From Phycisphaerales bacterium (GTDB lineage Bacteria > Planctomycetota > Phycisphaerae > Phycisphaerales > UBA1924): a stretch of DNA of 54,742 bases. Below, piece after piece: positions 30,840-39,440 of the stretch. Both the position numbers and the translations under genes were made by a program. The notes beneath the pieces were generated by a model, which saw only the letters and a program-made list of their open reading frames with translations, was not told the origin of the DNA and made no database searches. The stretch covers positions 1-54,742 of the forward strand of contig JAEPQP010000004.1 in assembly GCA_017640485.1 (NCBI GenBank), read 5' to 3'. Each line of letters opens with the position of its first letter. The first letter of the stretch is position 1.

Positions 30840-32267
30840 TTGTCTATGGATCCGATCACCCGGCGATATTTCCTCAGGCGCTCATCCGCGGTCGCGGCCG
30901 GGTTCGCGGGTCTGCACACCACGCTGGCGCGCGGCGCGATGTCCGCGCTGCTTGATGAGCCCAATACGAATCCGAGCGGTGTGGGCTACGGCCCGATGCT
31001 GAGGGATCCCGACGGCATCATCGATCTCCCCAAAGGATTCTCCTACCGCATCATCAGCCCGATGAGCGCCGAGATGGATGACGGGCTCATCGTCCCCGGC
31101 AAGCACGACGGCATGGCGTCGTACCCCTACATCAATGACGACGGCACCATCGATCACGAACGCTGTATCCTGATCCGCAACCACGAGATCTCTGAAGCGC
31201 ACCGGACCATCTCGCCCTTCGGATCCAAACAAGAACGCATGGACAAGGTTGATCCGAGCAAGGTGTATGACCTCGGTCACGGCAGAGCGTCCCGCGGCGG
31301 GTGCACAACCCTGATCTACAACCTCAAAGACCAGCGCGTCGAAAAGCAGTGGCTCTCGCTCGCAGGGACAGAGCACAACTGCGCGGGGGGCGCGACGCCT
31401 TGGGGGAGTTGGATCAGCTGCGAGGAGTCTGTGATCGTCAAGGGAGAGCGATACGAGCGCGACCACGGCTACTGCTTCGAGGTCCCGGTTACACACGAGC
31501 CGGAACTCGCTGAACCCAAACCCATCCGCGCGATGGGGCGCATGAACCACGAAGCGGTGTGCATCGATCCCGATTCGGGGATCGTGTACATGACGGAAGA
31601 TCGTCACGATTCGTTGCTGTACCGGTTCATACCGAACACACCTGGAGATCTGCACGCGGGTGGGAAACTCCAAGCGTTGGTCATCCTGAACCGGCGCGGC
31701 GCAGACACGCGCAACTGGGATGCGCAACTCATCCGTCCCAACCACCCGATGCCCTGCGGCTGGGTGACGATGGACGATGTCGAATCGCCGCACGATGATC
31801 TGCGATATCGCGGATACGCGAAGGGCGCCGCTCGCTTTGCGCGTGGTGAGGGGATGTGGTGGGGGAGTCCCTCGCCGGGGGTGCAAGACAGCGCCGCGTA
31901 TTTCGCGTGTACCAACGGCGGAGCCGCGGGCGCGGGACAGATCTGGAGATTGATCCCCAACGGGATTGGTGACGGGATGGACGCGCTCGAGTTGTTCATA
32001 GAACCCAATGATGTGAGCGTCCTCCAGAACGCGGACAACATCACCTTCTCGCCTTGGGGAGACATCATGGTCTGCGAAGACGGGCAGGGACCTCAGTTCC
32101 TCGTCGGTGTGACTCCAGACGGCGAGCTCTACCAGTTCGGTAAGAACTCCTACAACTCCTCCGAGTTCGCGGGCGTGTGCTTCAGCCCCGACGGCGAGAC
32201 GATGTTCGTGAATATCCAAAACATGGGCTGGACGATCGCGATCACCGGCCCGTGGAAAAGTCTGTAA
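30840..32267 (+). CDS. PhoX-like phosphatase (DUF839), Tat-exported
   Basis: The 475-residue protein carries a twin-arginine signal (TRRYFLRRSSAVAAG) and matches the PhoX/DUF839 family: LPKGFSYRIIS, DGMASYP, LIRNHEIS, GGCTTLIYNL, the GTEHNCAGGATPWGSWISCEE core, RMNHEAV, VYMTEDR, and late DNITFSPWGDIMVCEDG and FAGVCFSPDGETMFVNIQ. PhoX enzymes are calcium- and iron-dependent phosphatases used to obtain phosphate from organic esters. TTG 30840 is chosen because AGGAGA at 30825-30830 is 9 bases before it; ATG 30846 would be 15 bases away. No Pho box could be identified in the 76-base gap upstream. Confidence 0.9.
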   Translation: MSMDPITRRYFLRRSSAVAAGFAGLHTTLARGAMSALLDEPNTNPSGVGYGPMLRDPDGIIDLPKGFSYRIISPMSAEMDDGLIVPGKHDGMASYPYINDDGTIDHERCILIRNHEISEAHRTISPFGSKQERMDKVDPSKVYDLGHGRASRGGCTTLIYNLKDQRVEKQWLSLAGTEHNCAGGATPWGSWISCEESVIVKGERYERDHGYCFEVPVTHEPELAEPKPIRAMGRMNHEAVCIDPDSGIVYMTEDRHDSLLYRFIPNTPGDLHAGGKLQALVILNRRGADTRNWDAQLIRPNHPMPCGWVTMDDVESPHDDLRYRGYAKGAARFARGEGMWWGSPSPGVQDSAAYFACTNGGAAGAGQIWRLIPNGIGDGMDALELFIEPNDVSVLQNADNITFSPWGDIMVCEDGQGPQFLVGVTPDGELYQFGKNSYNSSEFAGVCFSPDGETMFVNIQNMGWTIAITGPWKSL

Positions 32268-32407
32268 GTTCTAATTTCACAAGAGCATACGATGATGGCA
32301 CAATGTCCTCGTCGTTTGAATGCGTGAAAATCCCCATTTGAGTGGTGTTTTGGTGGGTCTGATGTATGTTTTCAATCACACTGCAACACCAATATTGGAG
32401 GGAAAAC

Positions 32408-33064
32408 ATGCAAATTCAATCAACACTGTGTCTCGCGGGTCTCCTGACCCTGGTTTCTGGAGCGGCCGCAGAGCCTGTGATCATGAACGGCGGGATGGAC
32501 GGCTTCGTCGGCGCTGGATTCGCACCGACCGACTGGATGGTCGCTCAAGCGACCCCCGATGTCGTCAACGCGAGTGGTCCGTTCAACAACACCGGTCTGC
32601 CTTGGGATCTGTCTCCTGAGGGTGGCACCTTCGCACGCATGAACGGCGTGGGCAATATTCAGTCCGAAGGCATCTCTCAGAATGTCAGCGGATTCACCGC
32701 CGGGCAGATGTACTCGATCAGCTTCTGGGCAACCAACCTCGGGTTCGTGACCGCATCGACCGGATCATGGAGCGGGTTCGACGGCTACTTCGAGTTCTAC
32801 GCCGACGGGAATCTTGTCGCGACCAGCGATGCACTCAGCAAGCAAGCATCCGGAACCGATCCCCTCGTCTGGACCCAGCAGAGCGTTGAGTTCGAAGCGA
32901 CCGCGAGCGACTTCCTGCTCGAGATCCGCGCCGAAACCGTCGGCGGGACTTTCGATATTGCCTACATGGGCATCGACGGCGTGGGAGCTACGCTTGTCCC
33001 AGCACCTGGCGCAATGTCAGCACTCGCACTGCTCGGACTCGCATCGACCCGTCGTCGCCGCTGA
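32408..33064 (+). CDS. PEP-CTERM surface protein with carbohydrate-binding-like ectodomain
   Basis: The start is ATG 32408, with GGAGGG upstream, giving 218 residues with a signal peptide. The ectodomain resembles a jelly-roll module: MNGGMDGF, ARMNGVGNIQSEGISQNVSGFTAGQMYSISFWATN, FDGYFEFYADGNLVATS and WTQQSVEFEATASDFLLEIRAE. That is the layout of carbohydrate-binding or DUF642-like domains. The sorting tail VPAPGAMSALALLGLASTRRRR follows. The gene precedes two further PEP-CTERM genes of opposite direction and is closed by a bidirectional terminator. Confidence 0.82.
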   Translation: MQIQSTLCLAGLLTLVSGAAAEPVIMNGGMDGFVGAGFAPTDWMVAQATPDVVNASGPFNNTGLPWDLSPEGGTFARMNGVGNIQSEGISQNVSGFTAGQMYSISFWATNLGFVTASTGSWSGFDGYFEFYADGNLVATSDALSKQASGTDPLVWTQQSVEFEATASDFLLEIRAETVGGTFDIAYMGIDGVGATLVPAPGAMSALALLGLASTRRRR

Positions 33065-33087
33065 GTGAGATAAAGCAAACACCGAGT

Positions 33088-33127
33088 TAAAAACCCGGCC
33101 CGCAGATGTTGCGAGTCGGGTTATTTG
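33088..33127. terminator. bidirectional intrinsic terminator
   Basis: AACCCG at 33092-33097 pairs with CGGGTT at 33117-33122, with an inner CGCA/TGCG extension. A-run to the left and TTATTTGG to the right. It lies between the convergent genes 32408-33064 and 33151-33975. Confidence 0.75.
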
Positions 33128-33150
33128 GTGCATTCAAACTGAACGGCGAT

Positions 33151-33975
33151 TCATGCGTGGCGACGACGATGCGTAGTGGACAGTCCAAAGGCAACGAAGA
33201 TCGCAAGCGATCCAGGAGTGGGGAATACTCCAAGCGGATCCGCAACGCTCGCTCCGATGAGGTTTCGGCTCCCGAACTCACCCTCGAGTTGCCCGACGAA
33301 AGAATACTCTCCGTTGGAAGCATCAAAGCTGTGGATCTCTCCTTGTTTAGTCAGCAAGAATACTTCGCCATTGGTTTCAAAGAATGAGACCACATCAAGC
33401 CCGACATTGTAAGTAGTGGTTTCTTCGCCTGAGTTGATGTCAAGAACATGGATTTGCTGATTTGAAAACTGTGCAGAAACTACGAAACCGGGTGCGATCA
33501 GGTGATGGTCAAAGTAAGCGGATCTGTATTCTTCGTGTGAGTAAAGTGTCGTGGTCGTCCCGTCATCAAGGTTAATGGAGTTCCCTTGTCCTAATCCCCC
33601 GTCTTGATTATTGACACGGCTGCTGAAGAACAACTCTCCGTTCCCGAGATCAGCGAGTCCATGAAAGTACCCGATAGTTCCAGGACCAAAGTAATCTGCA
33701 GTGTTGAGCAGGGAAGTCTCTTCGCGAGTATAAAAATTGTACTCATACAGCTCGTACGCTCGGCTCACAATGATATTTCCGCCTCCGAGATCAACCATAT
33801 CAACAACAGAGAAGCCATTCTCAATTTCATGGATCTTGCTCGCATAGAGGGTGTCGCCGTCGACTGAGTAGAGGCCGCCCAGTGAATCCAGAAGATAGAA
33901 GTTACTGAGATCTGCAACTGATGCTGTAGATGCCGACGTGATGGCTATGAACGCTGTTCGAATGAAAGATTTCAT
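33151..33975 (-). CDS. PEP-CTERM-type exported protein, tandem paralogue A
   Basis: The start at MKSFIRTAF (33975), with GAGGAA upstream, gives 274 residues and a signal peptide. The ectodomain is a run of short beta strands typical of a propeller-like sequence (LYSVDGDTLYASKI, GNIIVSRAYELYEYN, EVFLLTKQGEIHSFD). It begins LSNFYLLDSLGGLYSVDGDTLYAS, which matches LSDFVVMSDEGHLLRVNGETLEAS in the next gene, so the two are paralogues. The tail FPTPGSLAIFVAFGLSTTHRRRHA is a weaker PEP-CTERM variant. Codons are clearly more AT-rich than in the flanking genes. Confidence 0.78.
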   Translation of the reverse strand: MKSFIRTAFIAITSASTASVADLSNFYLLDSLGGLYSVDGDTLYASKIHEIENGFSVVDMVDLGGGNIIVSRAYELYEYNFYTREETSLLNTADYFGPGTIGYFHGLADLGNGELFFSSRVNNQDGGLGQGNSINLDDGTTTTLYSHEEYRSAYFDHHLIAPGFVVSAQFSNQQIHVLDINSGEETTTYNVGLDVVSFFETNGEVFLLTKQGEIHSFDASNGEYSFVGQLEGEFGSRNLIGASVADPLGVFPTPGSLAIFVAFGLSTTHRRRHA

Positions 33976-34145
33976 GGATATTCCTCTTTGTATGGATGCT
34001 ATATGTCTCGTTAGTATCCGCATTCAACTCACAAAAGTTCCAAAGAATCGGAGGAATTGGGATGCTTCCAGCTTTGAAGGGTTTCGGCATGGATTGGAAT
34101 CCAAACCGCGAATCCATGGAGTGCTGGAGAGTTCATCAACCACAC

Positions 34146-34979
34146 TCATGATGATCGTCGACCACGAGAAGCGAGCAGGGTGATCGCGAGGGGAGCGATG
34201 CTGCTCGGTGTCGGGACAGTTGAGGCCGCATGGAGGTAGAGGCCGTCGATTCCAGTGATCTGTCCATAGCGAGCATAGGTGCTGTTTGCGGGATCGATTG
34301 AATAGATCTCGCCGTTCGGATCAATGACGAGAAGTTGTCCGTCAGATTCAAAGATAGAGACTGCATAGAACGGGTTGAACGGATCTTGGTTGTCAATCCA
34401 AAAATCACTCAAAAACTCAGAACTATTAAAGTTGTGAACAGAAATCAGATGATCGCCATTGATATTCACAAACTGATTCGCACCGAACATCTGCATATCC
34501 AAGGAACTTGCAACATCGACTAGTTGAGAGCTGGTGTCCCATAGATTTGTATGTGTGTCGACCTGAACTCCGACTCGGACGATCCCTTTACCAGGCACGA
34601 TCCGAGGAGCATTCCCAAGAATACGTCTATCGCTTGTCTGCAGCATTCCTATGTATCGCCCAAAGGTAATATCTGGGTGATCACCGAGTTCGGATTGTGT
34701 GAAGATGCTATCGAGCGAAGATGTGCTGGCGTTGTATTGGCTGAGCCCGCCATCATGCTTGACATAGATCTGAGAATCTGAGATGTACTCAAGCTCAATC
34801 TTTCTGGATGGATCTCCAGTGATGTCCAGATCAGCAACAAGCGACGCTTCGAGCGTCTCTCCATTGACACGGAGCAGGTGCCCTTCATCAGACATGACGA
34901 CGAAGTCAGACAAGCCTGCAAGGCAAGTGCTGGATGTCGCGAGGATGAATCCGATCGAAAGAAATGGCCGTGTGCTCAT
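34146..34979 (-). CDS. PEP-CTERM-like exported protein, tandem paralogue B
   Basis: The start at MSTRPFLS (34979), with AAGGAAC upstream, gives 277 residues and a signal peptide ending CLAG. The layout is the same as the adjacent paralogue: repeated strands, VSIFESDGQLLVIDPNGEIYSIDPANSTYARYGQITGIDG close to the end, and the tail VPTPSSIAPLAITLLASRGRRSS. The tail keeps P-x-P and a hydrophobic run but only a split Arg cluster, so sorting could be weaker. Like paralogue A it is AT-richer than neighbours. A 170-base gap separates the two, so each may have its own promoter. Confidence 0.75.
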   Translation of the reverse strand: MSTRPFLSIGFILATSSTCLAGLSDFVVMSDEGHLLRVNGETLEASLVADLDITGDPSRKIELEYISDSQIYVKHDGGLSQYNASTSSLDSIFTQSELGDHPDITFGRYIGMLQTSDRRILGNAPRIVPGKGIVRVGVQVDTHTNLWDTSSQLVDVASSLDMQMFGANQFVNINGDHLISVHNFNSSEFLSDFWIDNQDPFNPFYAVSIFESDGQLLVIDPNGEIYSIDPANSTYARYGQITGIDGLYLHAASTVPTPSSIAPLAITLLASRGRRSS

Positions 34980-35072
34980 GAGTGTTCCTTTATGGATATG
35001 CAAATTAGTCCATATGGAGTATGCGCAGACACAGCATGTATGCAAACAAAGCACTCGGGAACACCGTGTAAT

Positions 35073-36821
35073 TTACTCAGGAAGCTTGTCAAGCTCCAGC
35101 TGCACCCGGTCCACCAATCGCCCAACCGTCTCCGGCCCAAAGTCGAATGGGAGTCCTGCTGCGTTGAAGAGTTCTGGAAGCGGGCGCGTGCCGCCGAGGG
35201 TCATCGCTTTCTTGTATGCCGCGAGTGCTGCTTCTTCGGATTCTTCGAGACTGGTCAGCCAGATCCCGAGTGCGCCGAGTTGGGCGATGCCGTATTCGAT
35301 GTAGTAGAACGGCACACCGAACAGGTGTCCCTGACGTTGCCAGACGAACTTGCGTTCTTCTTCGAGTCCGGTGAAGTCCACGCGATGACCCATGTGACCG
35401 AATCGGGATTCGATGTCGAGCCAAGCCTGAGCGCGCTCATCGCGTGAGTGCGTCGGGTTCAGGTAGACCCAGTGCTGGAATGCGTCGATCGTCGCGATCC
35501 AGGGCAGCAGCGAGATCGATCCCTCGAGCTGCTTGCGGCGGGCGCGGTTCGCGTCTTCCTCGTTCGGGTAGTAGTGGTCCCAGTACGGCATCGTCAAGAG
35601 CTCCATGCTCATCGACGCGACCTCACAGAACTCGATCGGAGCGCTGCGGTACCACGCGAGTGGTTCGTCGGCGCTGTACATCGAGTGGAACGCGTGACCC
35701 GCTTCGTGGACCATGGTTTCCACATCGCGGTGCTGTCCCGCCGCGTTCATGAAGATGAACGGCTTGCGCGAGCGATCACGCATGTACTGGTATCCGCCGG
35801 GCGCTTTGCCCTTGCGGGAATCAAGGTCGAGCGATGCGTTCCCGTTGTCGGTGCCGTTGGTGTTCGAGCCGTCGCCCATGGATGCGAACATCTCCCCGAG
35901 TTCGGGACTCAGGCGATCGAAGGACGCTTTGGTCTTCGCGACCAGATCCACCCCGCCGTCGAAAGGCTTGAGCTCGCCGCGACTCTTGGGATCGACATTC
36001 AGATCCCAAGGACGGAGCGTATCGACTCCCAGTTCCTGCTGGCGCGTCGCGTCGAGCTTCGCAACGAACGGCATCACATGTTTCTCGATCGCGTCATGGA
36101 ACGCGTACGCGTGCGAAGTGTCGTAATCGAAGCGGTGCTTCGCTTTGTAGATGTACTCAACATAGTTGTCGAACCCCGCGTTCTTCGCGGACTGATCACG
36201 CAGCGAGACCATCTTGTCGTAGATCGCGCTGATTTCTTCTTGGTCTTCGAGACGACGCTTCGCAACGATGCGCCACGCGTCCTCGCGGACTTGGCGATCC
36301 GTAGACTCGGAGTACTTGCCCATCATCGGGAGGGTTTTTTCCTCGCCGTCGAACTGCACAGTCATCTTGCCGCAGATCTTGTCGTATTCCTGATCGAGTT
36401 TCGCGAGCTCGGTTTCCAGCGGGACATTCTCATCGCGGAACAGATCCACATCCGCGGCGGTGTCGCGATAGAGTACCTCGTGGTAGCCCTCGGTCTTGTC
36501 GAACCGTTCGGCGAGTTCTTTGAGCTTCTTGTCCATCACAAACGCGATGGGTTTGAACTTCGGAGCGACATTCTCGAGATACGAAGTCCACGCGGCTTGC
36601 TTGGATTCGTCCTCCGTATCACAGGTCATGTTGATGTAGGTATTCGCTGCGGATTCTCCGATCGCCGCTTCGAGTTCGGAGCGATCGAGCAGCCACTGGT
36701 CGTACTCTTCTGCTGTGTTGACTTCGCGCTCGACGAGTGCGTTCAGGAGCGGCTCAACGACGCTCCAGTCGGTTCCGTTGAACTCAGCAGGGACAAAGTC
36801 GGTGGTCGGGGTCGCGGTCAT
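35073..36821 (-). CDS. pepF: M3-family oligoendopeptidase (PepF-like)
   Basis: This 582-residue cytoplasmic zinc peptidase has the M3 catalytic motif VHEAGHAFHSM (HExxH as HEAGH) and the downstream EFCEVASMSME helix with the third ligand Glu. The preceding KAPGGYQYMRDRSRKPFIFMNAAG segment and the late YYIEYGIAQLGALGIW helix also fit oligoendopeptidase F. It cleaves short peptides, usually in protein turnover. No signal peptide is present. It is transcribed toward the tandem PEP-CTERM genes; upstream on the same strand lies the CCA enzyme gene, 51 bases away. Confidence 0.92.
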   Translation of the reverse strand: MTATPTTDFVPAEFNGTDWSVVEPLLNALVEREVNTAEEYDQWLLDRSELEAAIGESAANTYINMTCDTEDESKQAAWTSYLENVAPKFKPIAFVMDKKLKELAERFDKTEGYHEVLYRDTAADVDLFRDENVPLETELAKLDQEYDKICGKMTVQFDGEEKTLPMMGKYSESTDRQVREDAWRIVAKRRLEDQEEISAIYDKMVSLRDQSAKNAGFDNYVEYIYKAKHRFDYDTSHAYAFHDAIEKHVMPFVAKLDATRQQELGVDTLRPWDLNVDPKSRGELKPFDGGVDLVAKTKASFDRLSPELGEMFASMGDGSNTNGTDNGNASLDLDSRKGKAPGGYQYMRDRSRKPFIFMNAAGQHRDVETMVHEAGHAFHSMYSADEPLAWYRSAPIEFCEVASMSMELLTMPYWDHYYPNEEDANRARRKQLEGSISLLPWIATIDAFQHWVYLNPTHSRDERAQAWLDIESRFGHMGHRVDFTGLEEERKFVWQRQGHLFGVPFYYIEYGIAQLGALGIWLTSLEESEEAALAAYKKAMTLGGTRPLPELFNAAGLPFDFGPETVGRLVDRVQLELDKLPE

Positions 36822-36872
36822 CGTGGAGCTCCAAAGGGTTGAATCCGGCCAAGGGTTCGGCGGGATGAGGAT

Positions 36873-38138
36873 TTACTGGTCATTTTTAGTATAGTTTACA
36901 AACAGTTCCTTCGCAAGGTTGCATGCTTCACTATATGTGCTGATTTCCCCCATCAACTGGGCATCATAGACGCGATCGAGCACCGCTTTGAACGCTGCTC
37001 CGGGCGTCTCACCCATCTCGATGAGCACCTGTCCATCGATCAAAGGCTCCGGCGCCAGGCCGATGCCGTCGCTGGACAACTGTTCGATCTGCAAGCAGAT
37101 CTCCTCAGCGAGCGGCGGGTTGATCGCTCGAACAAGCATGATCGCGCCGCAGCAGTGGGGGCGCATCGCGAGTCGTTTTCGCTGCGCGATACTCGTCGAG
37201 GACCAATCGCTGATCAGCACCCCCGCGATCTCGAGCGTCGCGACGAACTGGTCCTTGTCCGCGTTGCTCATGTCGAGCTTCGCAGACCACTTGGTCGCGA
37301 GCGCTTCAGTGCGGTCCAGAACGCTCTCTCCATGCTGATCCAGACACCATGCGCTCAGAGCAACCGGGGCGCTCGCACCCGACTCGAGTGACTCAAGGGT
37401 CGGGATGGACTCTGCGCGTGTACCCGCTCCAAAGATGACCAAGTCGAGTCCGAGTTCATGGATCATCCGCGCTGCTCGTGCTCGCGAGGGGTGCGCCATC
37501 ATGCGATGGATCTCATGGCCGATCCGTTCGATGCTCACGCCGCTGAGCTCGCTCGCGTGCTGCGTGATCGCGTCGCGTGTTGACGGATCAATCGTGAGGT
37601 CGTAGCGCGCCGCGAAGCGCACGGCTCGCAGCGCCCGTAGATGATCCTCCTGGAGCCGATGATGTGGATCACCGACAGCACGCAGCACCTTGTGCTCGAT
37701 GTCCACCTGCCCGTTGACGAAGTCGATGATCTGATCACCCTCTGGAGTTGGATCAAGAAACAACGCGTTGATCGTAAAGTCTCGCCGCTGCGCATCGAGC
37801 TCTGGAGTGGAGAACTCCACATGATCCGGACGACGCGCATCGCTATACGGCCCATCAGACCGGAAGGTCGCGACCTCGATCGTTGGACCAAAGTCACGTA
37901 CGAGCATCACCCCAAACGACGCGCCGACCGCCGCGGTTTTCCGGAAGATGCTCTCGATTTGCTCAGGATGCGCCGAGGTCGCGACATCATAATCCTTCGG
38001 CATTTCTCCGAGCAGTTGATCGCGGACACACCCCCCCGCGAGGTACGCGATGTGGTCCGCGCTGCGGAGTCGCTCGATGATCTGCAGAGCCGCGGACCGT
38101 TCGTCGCGTGGATTTGATGGAGATGCAGAATCCGTCAT
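36873..38138 (-). CDS. cca: CCA-adding enzyme / poly(A) polymerase family nucleotidyltransferase
   Basis: The 421-residue class II nucleotidyltransferase has LAGGCVRDQLLG (residues about 34-45), the metal-binding DYDVATSA, the RRDFTINALF motif and the ERIGHEIHRM neck. These match the family that adds CCA to tRNA 3' ends or A tails to RNA; the signature does not separate the two. The C-terminal domain is divergent. The start codon overlaps the gpsA stop by one base (TAATG), so it is translationally coupled to gpsA. Confidence 0.9.
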   Translation of the reverse strand: MTDSASPSNPRDERSAALQIIERLRSADHIAYLAGGCVRDQLLGEMPKDYDVATSAHPEQIESIFRKTAAVGASFGVMLVRDFGPTIEVATFRSDGPYSDARRPDHVEFSTPELDAQRRDFTINALFLDPTPEGDQIIDFVNGQVDIEHKVLRAVGDPHHRLQEDHLRALRAVRFAARYDLTIDPSTRDAITQHASELSGVSIERIGHEIHRMMAHPSRARAARMIHELGLDLVIFGAGTRAESIPTLESLESGASAPVALSAWCLDQHGESVLDRTEALATKWSAKLDMSNADKDQFVATLEIAGVLISDWSSTSIAQRKRLAMRPHCCGAIMLVRAINPPLAEEICLQIEQLSSDGIGLAPEPLIDGQVLIEMGETPGAAFKAVLDRVYDAQLMGEISTYSEACNLAKELFVNYTKNDQ

Positions 38139-39211
38139 TAATCAACCCGCTCTTCGCGCAGCTCTCGGCTCATGAGCATCGCGATCGCATCAACAGGATC
38201 CATGTGCTCAAACAGCACGGCGTGCACCGCTGACGCGATCGGGAGATCCACATCGTACCGCTGCGCCAGATCCATTACGGAGTTGGTCGTCGCGACGCCT
38301 TCGACTACGCAGAGTGATTCACGCAGATACTCATCGAGTTTCATACCCTTCCCGAGCGCTTCGCCGCAGGACCGGTTGCGTCCTTCCGGAGAGAAACAGG
38401 TGGTCGCGAGGTCCCCCGCGCCCGCGATGCCGTAGAAGGTAGTGGTGCTCGCGCCCATCGCTTGTCCGAGTCGTGAGGTTTCTGCAAGCCCGCGCGCGAG
38501 CAGGGCGCTCTTGGCGTTGAATCCAGCGCCGAGCCCGTCGATGATCCCCGCCGCGATCGCGATGACATTCTTCGTCGCGCCAGCGAGCTCGACGCCGATC
38601 AGATCCGGATTGGTATAGATCCGGAGCCAGCTCGTGGAGAACAGTTTCTGGATGGTCTCGCTGAATCCCGGATGGTCCGAAGCCGCGGCCATTGTCGCGG
38701 GGAGACACGCCGCGAGTTCGGTCGCGATCGCCGGACCCGACATACACCCCAACGCTCGTGGTTTCGCGTCCGGATCGTCCTGCAAGACATCCGCGATGAT
38801 CTGGGTCGGGCGCATGAGTGTATCGTTCTCGATCCCCTTTGCGACCGAGATCACGGATGCTCCTGACGGGACCAATGGTCCGATGCGTTCCCAGACGCTG
38901 CGGATGAACTGGACCGGGATCGCGTTGATCACGATGTCCGCGTCCTCGAGTGCCTCGGGATCGCTCAGCGCGATCCGCACATTCGGGGGGAGTTCGAATC
39001 CGGGGAGCCGGTCGGATTTGCGCGTCTGAGCGAGAACGCCGTTCTCGTTGTCGTCGTACCCCCACATCCGGACCTGTGCACGGGGTTCAACCCCCGCCCC
39101 TTGGGGGTCTGGGAGGGTCAGCGCACCGGCACACACCAGACCCATCTGTCCGATCCCGAGGATACAGACCTTGGGAATATTGAGGTTCTGGTCCATGTTG
39201 TGCTCAGGCAT
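38138..39211 (-). CDS. gpsA: NAD(P)-dependent glycerol-3-phosphate dehydrogenase
   Basis: The start is ATG 39211, with AAGGAA upstream, giving 357 residues. The Rossmann motif VCILGIGQMGLVCA is followed by RKSDRLPGFELPPNVRI, VINAIPVQFIRSV, VISVAKGIE, GCMSGPAIATELA, the substrate-binding VELAGATKNVIAIAAGIIDGLG and the FYGIAGAGDLATTCFSPEGRNRSCG segment. It makes sn-glycerol 3-phosphate for phospholipids in the cytoplasm. An upstream in-frame extension to 39451 overlaps the divergent ATPase start and is rejected. It is first in an operon with cca. Confidence 0.95.
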   Translation of the reverse strand: MPEHNMDQNLNIPKVCILGIGQMGLVCAGALTLPDPQGAGVEPRAQVRMWGYDDNENGVLAQTRKSDRLPGFELPPNVRIALSDPEALEDADIVINAIPVQFIRSVWERIGPLVPSGASVISVAKGIENDTLMRPTQIIADVLQDDPDAKPRALGCMSGPAIATELAACLPATMAAASDHPGFSETIQKLFSTSWLRIYTNPDLIGVELAGATKNVIAIAAGIIDGLGAGFNAKSALLARGLAETSRLGQAMGASTTTFYGIAGAGDLATTCFSPEGRNRSCGEALGKGMKLDEYLRESLCVVEGVATTNSVMDLAQRYDVDLPIASAVHAVLFEHMDPVDAIAMLMSRELREERVD

Positions 39212-39440
39212 TGGATTCCTTTCATCAGCCGGTGAACCGCCGGCATTTTCCATGCGTAAGGGTTTTGGCATGGGTGGGATGGGTCCCAGACCAATCCTAC
39301 AGTAGTGACCACGCCGGGGCGCGTGTTTCTGGGTTGTCGAGGGAGCAAATCTCTCTCCACGATCCAATCCATGCTCCAGCAACTCGCAGGGTAACAGACA
39401 CGCTGGGACTCCACCCAGCATCAACCGGATACGAATCTCC

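Noticed and set aside
38985-39010. tRNA-like AGTTCGAATCC stretch
   Set aside because: It is gpsA coding sequence read on the other strand. There is no acceptor or anticodon arm.
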